Assembly (NCBI RefSeq): GCF_021130785.1
Contig: NC_060210.1
Span: 187,124,501-187,188,500 of the forward strand
From: Homalodisca vitripennis
Taxonomy: Eukaryota; Arthropoda; Insecta; Hemiptera; Cicadellidae
Direction of reading: 5' to 3'
DNA length: 64,000 bases
The notes beneath the pieces were generated by a model. That model was not told where the DNA came from. It ran no database searches and saw only the letters and a program-made list of their open reading frames with translations. Below are positions 51,798 through 64,000 of this stretch, in pieces. The number at the start of each line of letters is the position of its first letter. Positions within the stretch are counted from its first letter, which is position 1. The position numbers and the translations under genes were made by a program.

Positions 51798-54700
51798 TTC
51801 TCTGTTCTGAAATTGTCGTTAATGAAGTAAAAAAAAAAAAAAATTATTGTTTATGGTTTGACATTTTTAACACACCCTTTTTAGAATACAGTAAATATAA
51901 ATAGCAAATACTATTTATTCATACGAGATATATTATTGCATCAGGAATAGCACAACATATAAAACAATTTACAAAGATTTTTTTGAAAATACCTCAATCG
52001 TTTTGCTTTATTAAATGAAAAACCTTACACTGTATGTTAGAAATTAGATTTTTCACTTTCATATATGCTTAAAGCGACGAAAACTATTGAATTTTACGTT
52101 TATATAGAACTATATGAATGGTAGAAAATCGATTAAGATTTATACAAATTTCAAATACTCGAAAAAAGTTTTTGTAAATAAATACAAATTGTCTTGTTAT
52201 GGAACTTCTCTTATGCAATTTAGAAAAAGGTTTAGATTTGAGAACATTGGTTTTAATTATGGGACCTACAAAATTAACCAAAACACACAGACATACAAAT
52301 ATACATAAAGCAGTTAATTGTGTGCTAAAGGCTTAGTCAGATTGTTTTATTCTCTAGCCTATGTTAATATTAAATTTAATATAGTAAATCTAAATACAGT
52401 GTTATAGATGTATTTGTAGTGGATAAAATTACAAAAAAAATAAATAAATCTTATAATCTTAGAGAATGTTAACAGTATATACGAGCTTCGTAATTACTTC
52501 TCGAGGCTATTGCAAGTATAATCTGTTACAGACCCATAATATTAATAATAAAAATATTTATATGAATGATGTAAAGTTGAGTAATTGATGTATAATTTGA
52601 TATTTATAATATACAAACAGGCATAAAAATATAGATTTCCTCAATCTTTTACGTTTTTTCTTCAAAGATAATGATTAAAAACCATGTATTAAATCGAGTT
52701 CTCACAAAGTAATACCATTGTTAGCCAGTAGCAATATCCCATGTATTGTGATATGAAAGCACTTTTATTGGTATTATTAAGAACATCCATCGTAAACTAA
52801 TTATGTGGCTTACTATCTGTAGATATTTAAACAAAATGTATTTTTTACTCATTTGACAATAAAGAAGCTTCAAGGATGAATACACTAGGAATTGATTCAA
52901 TAATTGATCCAGATATTTTTTTAATGGGAATCCAGTTGTCATTCACAGTAAATTTATCTCATCTATTTCCTTTTTATGCTTTTTTAAAGAGCAAATGATT
53001 AATTGAATAAAAATGTTAAAAACATAGATGATACCTAATTATAGTTCAGAGCGTAAACAGTAGTTAATGTATTTAATATACATTGGTTATACAATAAAAT
53101 ATATTATATTTTATTATTGCCAATAACTGATTAATAATTATATGCCTCTAATGCACATACAATTCTTTTACCGAATTAATGTAAAAATATACGTAAACAT
53201 TCAGTCACACCAGCATTGTAAGGACTTTAATGCCGTTATTGCGTTATATTTAATGCATTGAATGCAGAAAGTTTAGTTCTGTATTCAAATGTACGGAGAA
53301 GTAACAATATTATTTCCACAGTTCTGTTATTGTTGGTCCATACCGCAGTATTTAACCAACACGTTAATTTTATCTCCGTATTTAATTAAAAGTTACTTTA
53401 CCCATGTAATTGACCTATTCATCCGAGTAAGGAACCATATCCTGTCTAATTAATAAAGCAAAAAAAAAAATACAAGGGTTTCGTTAAAAAACCCAAATAT
53501 AGTTAGTCAACGTTTAAAAATTAATTATATATTTCCCGAATCAAGAAAGGACAAAATTATTATGAATGTATCATAAATTGTAAGGAGTAAACGTAACAAA
53601 AATAATATACTTATTTAAATAACACACATACATTTACCATGATCTATTAAAATAAATGGGGTAAGTAAAAGAAACATATACATAACAAAATTGAAGGATC
53701 AAAATAAACCGATGCAAGGGAGTGCCGAAAGGCTGGTAGAACGTTAGAAATCATCAGACGGTCGAAAAAGGCCATAATTGTAGAAAGGCCCAGTTGGGTC
53801 CGTAATATTACAAATTAGATCAAAATCTACTCAAAATATCTAATACTTTTTTGAAAATGGTAATACTATTGCCGACTATATCAGGAAAATAACATTTCTG
53901 GCCAGCAGCTAGAATTTAGTACTGGTCATTATTTTATTTATAGTTCAAAGAACGTTTCTGGCTAAATATTAAAGTTTCTAACCCGTGGAATTTATGAACA
54001 TGTAATTATAAATGTTCATTGCTCCACTTATGCAACGTTTCTTATATCTCTTTACACAAACAGCAATCCTTGCATTTAATATAAAAGTAATTCTTTCTGT
54101 CTTTATTTCCTTAGAAATCCACAAAAAATAGTATATTAAAGATATTAAAATTTGGATTTTGCAACAGCATACACCAAGATTTTCACCAAGGCCAGGATTC
54201 AATTTGATTTCTTTGCTCAATCGTTCATTGATAAAGTGACCTTGACGTATTTGCAACTTCTGTTTTACTGATATTTGAGCCTGTTATTTTATGCCACAGA
54301 ATAGGCTGAGGTCACTCATATGGTTATTAAAGAGTGACAATACCAGTGCATCTTAGAATATTTTAACTTTTAAGTAATTACTTTTTATTATATTTTTTTG
54401 CTTGCCACACTATTAACATTTTTTAGCACGAACCAATGTTCGTAGGACGTGTTCTTTTGCACTGTCTAAATTTGTTTAAAAATATCCTTAAAACAATTAT
54501 AAACACGTTCATTTACATTGTTATTAGACCTAATATAATAAGTAAATGATGCATTTACGAGTATGCATGCATCGGAGGGTACTGTGTGTGCTGGGAATAA
54601 ACACTAGTTTCTTGACAACTGGTTCAGACACAAGTATAACTTTACATTTCCGAAACTGACATTTGGCCAGGATCAAGAAATATTTACTGATATTAGGTAT

Positions 54701-56021
54701 TCTTAGTAATAAGACAAGAGCTCGCTATTCATCCAATTAAGTACAGAAATTGATTGGTTGTCAACACTCACCAAGAAGGTCTTTTTGCAATCTAAACCAC
54801 GACTAATTTGAGGCTCTTTATGGCTGTTCTCTGAAATAGATAAATAAAGAAGAACACACCAGTCAGACCTTAAAATTCCAAAACTGGAAAACACGAAATA
54901 GAAAACAAACAAACTTGTTGATAGTAAAACTACTAAAGGGCTGTAACTGTATATCAGTAATGATATGACTGTGTTTCATATTTGTTTAGATTAAATTTGC
55001 TACCATCCGCAAATAAATCTCTACTTACTTAGACCTGCTGGGCTACAGAAAAAAAGAGTCTTTTACTAGCATTTTGGGTCACTGTCTAAAATTTTATATA
55101 TTCTAAATATTACGACATTTAAGTTAAAATGTTCATACAGTGCAGTTGTACACGTAATATATACATGTTTTACAGAAAAACAGGGCGATCTTGTAGCTCC
55201 TTTGGCAAATTCAAATCAAAGCATTTTGATCACAACAATGGAAGCCACAGAGTGGACCGTACGTACCAATATCTCTATCTTTGTAATCAATATACCATTC
55301 AAAAAATTGCTGAAAAATTTTAAATAAAAAAAAGTTATTTTTAATAACATCAAGTACTTAATAATAAAGATCAAGTAAATAGTGAACACCTAAAACTAAA
55401 ACAGGAGCCTGGAAACACGGTAATCACCTCATATTGCCATTACTATACTAGTTTTCTTAAAAGACTGTGTTTCTGTCAATATACAGTACTTCTATTTCTT
55501 AGTATTATTAAAGACTTTTAGTAGCCTTTATTAAGAGTAATTAAGAGAATTAAGATAAAATTTATTGGTTGAAAAATTGTTTTTTTTTAAATTTTTATAG
55601 AAAGAGCTCGACGCAGAGCGTTACTTCTCTCACAATAGGGCTAAAGTGTAGGTTTTTTCCGCTCAATTATTTCTTTACTAAAGTTTTAGACCCATTTAAC
55701 TGACACAGGATATTCACTTAGAGTCAACTGAACTTTCAGTAAATGTATCCTTACCTAATATAAATAGAGGGGTTTTAATATCATATTTCTGTTGTAGCTA
55801 CAATATGTGGGTTAATGACTGTAAATAACCAATAACTACCAATTATATTAAATGGACACAAGCAGACAATTATAATACTTTTTTAAAGTCGGAAGTAATG
55901 TGCACTAAATGTATTCGTCACCTACAAAGATGATGATGATGTCAGTACTAATTCGTTTACAACATCAAAAATCCGTTTTCAACTTTTTCATAGATTTCTT
56001 GTAAAATTATACTCGAATTTC
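51798..56021. other. Gene-free AT-rich stretch between cuticle genes
   Basis: It includes the 3' UTR of the first cuticle gene; no AATAAA was found within about 50 bp of its stop. Small ORFs at 52084, 52721, 53978, 54703 and 55129 show no domain. No third cuticle copy or relic was found. Confidence 0.45.
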
Positions 56022-56512
56022 TTGTATATTATTCTGATTTCCATTGTGAAACATGTGACAAAAGGTTATGATAAAAAAACTGTATGTAGCCTTATACAAG
56101 AAACCTATGACACAGTTCAAAAAAATGCATTGTTAAGTTGGATTAGACGATTAGGTAGTGATATCGATGCCTTTGTAGGGAATCGAAACTCTAGGAGCAC
56201 ATTAACTATTTAAAATTAATAACTTACAATCCTCCAAAAATAAATAAATATTAATATTAAGAAACGTGAGAAGGTAGATGTATAACTGATTAACTACGGA
56301 ATATTTAAAATATTTTCATTTCAAAATTCATATTTTTCGTGTTTTTCCACTACGGAAAATTTCACAAAAGGCTATGTGAAAAATATTATAAATACACTAG
56401 TACAAGGAGTTTATGGAAAAATTTAAAAGGGATGCAATAGAGTAGACGGATTAGTACTAATATCGATGAATTTTTAGGGAATCGATACATTAAGAGCACA
56501 ATAAAAATTAGT
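56022..56512 (+). pseudogene. Duplicated exon-like relic, family unknown
   Basis: An open frame at 56022-56213 encodes 63 residues, including VTKGYDKKTVCSLIQETYD and a C-terminal IDAFVGNRNSRSTL. About 300 bp on (about 56330-56512) a diverged copy reads FTKGYVKN and then, after stops and a frame change, IDEFLGNRYIKST. Amino-acid similarity persists in two blocks despite DNA drift, which suggests two old copies of one coding exon. I do not recognise the protein. The second copy is broken; the first may also be a relic, since no matching exons are seen. Confidence 0.4.
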
Positions 56513-57020
56513 TTTAAAATGAATAAATTAGAATCTTCAAATAATATATAAAAAATAAGAGTAATAAACTTAAAATAAATGTATGATTAATTAAGTACAG
56601 AATTTTCAGAATTGTCTTCAAAGCATTTCACCTTTTGATGCTTGTAAGTTTTTAATCACTGTCAAATAATATAGAAAATAAGCGTGTTGTTTTCAAAATA
56701 AAATAATTATTTACATTCCCAATGGAAATTTTATTTTTCTATATTTCATCAAAATATTAGTTGTAAGAACCAAATACTAAAAAAATCACAAATAATATAT
56801 TAAGTGTTTCTAGAACTAGGTTATACTAATCCAAAAAAGGAAGTTGGGGTTAGTATAAATTAATCTTTAAAACTAACCGAGACTTATAAAGTTGTGAGTA
56901 ATTGAAGGTTATTCTAAATTTTGCATGATACTTATCGTATTATTTTGCAACCCATTATTAAACATGTAACGAGATTTTGTTGATATCATAACGTAAACTC
57001 AGTTTGTGTTCATGTTTCAG

Positions 57021-57059
57021 CTCGCTGCTCATCAAGTTAACATTGATGACGTAATTAAG
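57021..57059 (+). other. Candidate 39-nt internal micro-exon
   Basis: After the pyrimidine-rich CATGTTTCAG, 39 nt encode LAAHQVNIDDVIK in one open frame and run straight into a GTAGGG donor-like site. Length and phase are whole codons. No neighbouring exon can be assigned, so this is only a suggestion. Confidence 0.25.
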
Positions 57060-60000
57060 GTAGGGTGAATGTTATCTTTAATAATAATCAATTTAGAAAT
57101 GTTTACTTGCCCTTACTTGAGTCTGAAATAAAGTGATAAAATTATGTATGAAGAAGATTTTACAGCTAATCAAAGAGATTACACTTATATTTTGTTATTG
57201 TTATTTGTAATAAAGAATACCTTGGTGTAGTATCCATGTGTATATTTTCTTCGGAAATTAATTTACAACTTTGGTAGTAGCAAGGAAAGTAAACGTCATA
57301 TTTCAAATCACAGTAGCAAATTATTCTTTTTTAGTCATTGAAACTATTTAGAAAGTTGGTTAGTGGATAGATAAAAACTCAGTAGTGTTCAAGTGAAATA
57401 AAAATGACAGCATAAGAATATTATTTGGGACCGTTGGAAACCCATTATGTCGGAAGCATTTTAGAATTGTAAAGCACATCTAGAAGCAAATACTTATACT
57501 ATTCATACTTATCATGTATAAAAGAATGTGACTTGATGTATAAAATCACCGTATAAATACAAGAAATTCATTAACACATACATTTCTTAATTGAAACTAA
57601 GATTTAAATATAAAGTATAATTTCTTGTACACAAAACGAAATTATAATATTCAAAAAAAAAATATTTTCTTTGGGCAGAATATGAGCTATACATCATGCA
57701 CTAAGAAATATAACAACGTTCTTTATTCTTCTTAATTTTATTTCCATCCCAAACAATTAGATATTAACGTTATTCTAAATCTAAACTTGCATCTTATATT
57801 CGGCAAGCGTCTCCTCTCCTCTTTTCTATGAGGACGGTAAATAATAATTAGATAAAAGAAACTTAGCGAAAACCCATTTTAACGAACGAAAGCGTTTTGT
57901 AATGAAATATGAAGCATATTTACGCATAAAACACCAATGGCTATAGTTACATTTTAAAATGCGTAAAATGATGATAAAGGGGATTATAATCTTTTTATTG
58001 AGAGCAATAGTTGAATAGATATTAATCTCTTTTATTATAGCCATTAGTGAGAAATAATCCCTATCATGGTATTGGGTTGCTGCAAATATTAGCTTGTTGG
58101 ACCTCGGTGACAAAATTATCCTCTTGTTTGCTGTGTGTCTATCTCCATTGCAGATTTCCAACGGCAAACACATTCAAATGTATGGAGATTTAACTACATC
58201 ATGCTTAGTAGGCCAGTCTACTAAACTAAAAATAACGCTGTACTGCTGAAGAACCTCTATTTTGAAACCATTTAAGACTAAATATTGTTTCACATTATTA
58301 ACCTTTATATTAATATTCCGTTAGTATATATCACGAACTTGTTGTATTTATGTGTGGACGTTACAAAAACTAAACAATATTAAAACATTGTATTTATTTT
58401 ACATACTATTTAAAATACGTAATATAATACCTTGTTCCAAATCATATTTACAATTAGATAGTTTAAAAAATAATAGAACATTTATGTATAAATACATAAC
58501 GCAGCGTCACCGTTTCCTGTCATCTTTATAAAGAATTCGCTTTAAACCCCAAGATTCAAGTTGTATTGTATAAACACAAAAACTGGGATTTCTTTAAGTT
58601 GATGATAAATTTCCATTTAAAGAATAACCGACCATTAGCCGCCTCACTGACGCTTGTGGTTATAATGAGAGGGTAACGAAAGTGCTAAAAATAGGAGATA
58701 GTAGATTTTTTTGGCAAAATGTTTCTTGGCCGGGCACATTAGATCCAACTGTCAGATACGTAAATTAATGTTAAATAAACATAAAAAATCATAGAGAATC
58801 TTTAAGTGGCAGCTTGTGGTCTCCTTATATAGTTATCTAGTAACGGATAAGTGTAAGAAAATTTACGATTTGAGATCTCTCAAAAACAAAGCTTCTGTAA
58901 GGCTCCTTTTAGCCTGCACCTGACAGGTAGAGAAAGAGGCGATCCTGACACGGGCGATACTCGAATGGAAACTCGGTTTATTTATCCTTCCTTCTTCTTT
59001 TATAGATTTAAGCTATTTCATAGCTCTGTGTAGTATAAAATATTATTACATATGTTCATGTTTACATTTCGTTTAAGAATGGAGAACGTGTATTCTTTTA
59101 ATAACTTTTTATAATTTCTGTTTATAACTTTAAAGTTGCAATTTTTGTGTAATTAGTTGAAAAACATATTGACTGCAAAAATATTAAGGATTTTCGACTA
59201 CTTGTACTCCATATTATGATAATTGTAGTTCAATCCTCAAATGATTATCCAGACCAACAAATAAGCATGACCTAAAGACCTGAATATGTAGTTAAACTCC
59301 TCCTTGTCAATTAGCACACGTATTAAGCAGGTAAGATAAAGCAGTAAGATCACACAAGTAGACATCTATTTCAATCCAATCATTGACAGAGTTTGCTTAG
59401 GACCATTTGTAACAACCCTCGCCATTAGGCTTGATTATTACATCAGAAACAATCTAGGAACATGTTTACGAAACAGGTATCACGTATTAATTGGCTAAAC
59501 AAATGTACAAAATGACTTTTGGGAATTCACAAAAAGTAACTATTTACTTAAAGATTAGAGCTTTATTTCTAATGCAAATATATCAGTATTTCATTTCACT
59601 ATGTAACTTTAATGATAAAACTATTTCAAAATATATACTGAACATGTGCTAGAATACATTTATAATTGTTTGTATGTGATATAAATGTAATATGTTTAGT
59701 TATTATTGTAAATATTTAATTTAAGTCGATGTTTTATGATTTTAAGTGGTAAAGGACATTATAGTCATTTTCATTTAATTTAATTTTTCACTCCAGTTTA
59801 TTTATCTATTAAAAAATCTGTTGAAGAAAGGCAGTTGATGACTGTTGTGGAATCGGCTGTGTAACTATCGAGAACGTATCCTATTTCCTATTAAACGTAT
59901 CCTATGGGAATGGCATTGAACATAATGCTAAGACTGGGGGATAGTTGCTGTACTCCGTAATGGAATTGTTTTTGGAATAAGTTCTTTATTCATTGTTTTC

Positions 60001-61597
60001 TCGGCTTTAAAAAAAACTACCAACGCCGCTCTTGGATTAATTCGCTGTCGAAGACCTTTTATTTCTTTAAAATATTCAACATTTCATTTACAAATTTTCT
60101 CTCAATATGACGTTTTAATACTGTAAAATAATTAAGTGACGTCGGTCTCTTTACGTACGCTCATTACTATAAATCGGTAAAATAATCAATGCGAGTAAAT
60201 AAATGATTTCGGATTTGATTTTTAACACAACACTTTCAGATAAAAATACTAATTAATAAGGTAGTAAATATTGTAAAAAATTAATATTTGCAAATATTGT
60301 CTTAGAAAAGTCTGGATTTATGAATTTGTCTTTGGGTTTGAATAAAATTATGATGCAAAGTAATTTTTCATGTTGCAATAATACGTTTGGATTGAGGCGA
60401 TGACCTAAAAAGAGAACGGAAGTTCTTGCAATTACTGGGCGGATGTCATCTGACAATTGGGAGCGTGAGTAAGTTTCGTGTGATCGATGTCTCTTGACCC
60501 TCACGTCTCTTTTACAACTCTACTTAGGTACTGAAAGTACGGAATGGAGAAATGATGTCATAATGCGGTAAGCAACTTTACATATTTACTGTTTAACAGC
60601 TGCGATGATTAAAAAATCTACGTACATTTCGTGAGTTCTTAGAAAATTGTATACACGATATTTAAATAGATATATTGATTATTTCATTTTTATTTTCAAA
60701 CTATCGTTACTATATATTAATCACTGCCTCTATATTTACAAAGGAATCATAGCCATATTGAAGTAAAATATAAACATAGCACATAAAAGCAAGTAATTGG
60801 CATTGAAATATATGCCCACCTCCGAGAATTCATATTGTAATTTAAATTTTGAGAACAATGTGCAAGCTTCAGCATGTAAAAGAAACATGTTTTTCTCATC
60901 ACCAATTAATCATTCAAATATTTACGAATACCCCGTTTTAGTATTCACTACTTCAGTTAATTACAAAGGCCAAAATAGGAATAGCCTTTTAGTCTGAGAT
61001 TAAAACTATTTCCTAATGACCCCCTATAATATATTATTATTTATCCCTGTGCAAACCTTGGGACATAAATATGCATATTTGATATCAATTCATTTCCATT
61101 TTAAAATGAATTATTAATTTTTTATCACATTTTAATTAGTATTTTTTTGTGATTGAGGCATACTTACCCAAATAGTCACATCTCGGGTATTTAAGAACAT
61201 ATCACGCACTTCATACTGCGTTTCGTTTATTAAAGAATACACGAAGGCAGTAAAGTTAAGGGGATACAATTAGCCTATAACGCAGCTTGGAAATATAAAT
61301 TACTCCTTATTGTTTTTAATTTCACTCGTTCTTGTAGGCTATACGATATGAACAGACCTTGTAGTGTGCCAGATTTTCATCTCTATCAAGTGTATAAGAC
61401 GGCTAAACGGTCTTTGGCTAACACAAGACCATAAAAAATCAAGTTTCCTCATTTGTTTCCTTTTTTATATACTACGATACACTATTATATTACTATGAGT
61501 ACTACTAAACATGCCTTGTAGTGGTAGTTATTATTAGTCAGTAGTAAGTAGTACTATGTAAATACCACATGGATGATCTACTTATGGAGAGATTAAA
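57060..61597. other. Gene-free AT-rich stretch
   Basis: The longest frame is 115 aa on the minus strand (57826-58173). Its first 45 codons look more protein-like than the rest, but no domain, signal or splice context is seen. Other ORFs (60253, 60797) are unconvincing. Confidence 0.45.
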
Positions 61598-61792
61598 GTG
61601 TTAATTAATGAGCGTATCGCACCTCTTGGAGTAACCACGCGTAGCGAGTTTACACAACCGATAGTGAACCAGACATTCTCAACCGAGGATGTTGTGTCTT
61701 CACCGGACATGGCGTGTTGGCACAGCAAGCTTGGGTTAGTATATAAACCGAACATCTCCCTGACCAAACCAGACCACCTCTTCTCCACCATC
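61598..61792 (+). promoter_or_regulatory. Conserved cuticle-gene promoter with TATA box (second copy)
   Basis: TATATAAA lies at 61740-61747. The segment aligns with 49625-49819 without large gaps. The two diverge most in the first 60 bp (61626-61660) and least between the CTCAACCGAGG block and the TATA box. Confidence 0.75.

Positions 61793-64000
<2,208 letters not shown>

Noticed and set aside
51829..51843. A-run after the cuticle stop as a retrogene tail
   Set aside because: The gene keeps its intron and promoter, so it is not a processed copy; the run is simply encoded.

Overview
This is a 64 kb piece of an AT-rich, intron-bearing animal nuclear genome. It is most likely an insect. The evidence is two paralogous cuticle-protein genes with the arthropod ADTxEVAAAK-type motif and the usual tiny first exon, short TATA-driven genes, and arthropod-style mobile elements. 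The cuticle motif style would suit a hemipteran or related insect, but nothing here fixes the order. Real coding content is low; most of the window is AT-rich intergenic sequence, satellites and dead transposons.

Layout. 1-3100 is an island visibly richer in G+C than its surroundings. It holds a seven-exon gene (493-2255) for a 423-residue protein ending in a C3HC4 RING finger, with a TATA box, a pair of 31-bp direct repeats upstream and a tandem-repeat/promoter-like block downstream. 3100-31190 is mostly gene-free. It contains a (TG)n tract, a 28-bp satellite (14101-14436), a 71-bp satellite with 355-bp higher-order structure (15308-16137), a tRNA-like relic, and several isolated GC-richer patches that look like old dispersed repeats. 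31191-34293 is a Penelope-like retroelement with 1-kb inverted arms, a 10-bp target duplication, a broken RT and GIY-YIG reading frame, and hammerhead-like motifs in both arms. 41690-44330 is a DNA transposon with 32-bp inverted ends, an AGTT duplication and a decayed transposase-like gene. 48403-48813 is a 137-bp unit repeated three times. 49625-51797 and 61598-64000 are two tandem cuticle-protein genes about 12 kb apart (the second cut by the window end) that share a strongly conserved promoter block. Between them, at 56.0-57.1 kb, lie an exon-like duplicated coding relic and a possible 39-nt micro-exon.

How parts work together. The two cuticle genes share promoter, first exon, signal peptide split and motif pattern, and probably respond to the same moulting programme. 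The RING gene appears self-contained; whether it is a host gene or mobile-element cargo cannot be decided from this window. The Penelope and DNA-transposon copies are both disabled. The best candidates for something undescribed are the RING gene island (1-3100), the inverted Penelope copy with paired ribozyme-like motifs, the 2.6-kb AGTT-flanked transposon, and the exon-like pair at 56 kb.
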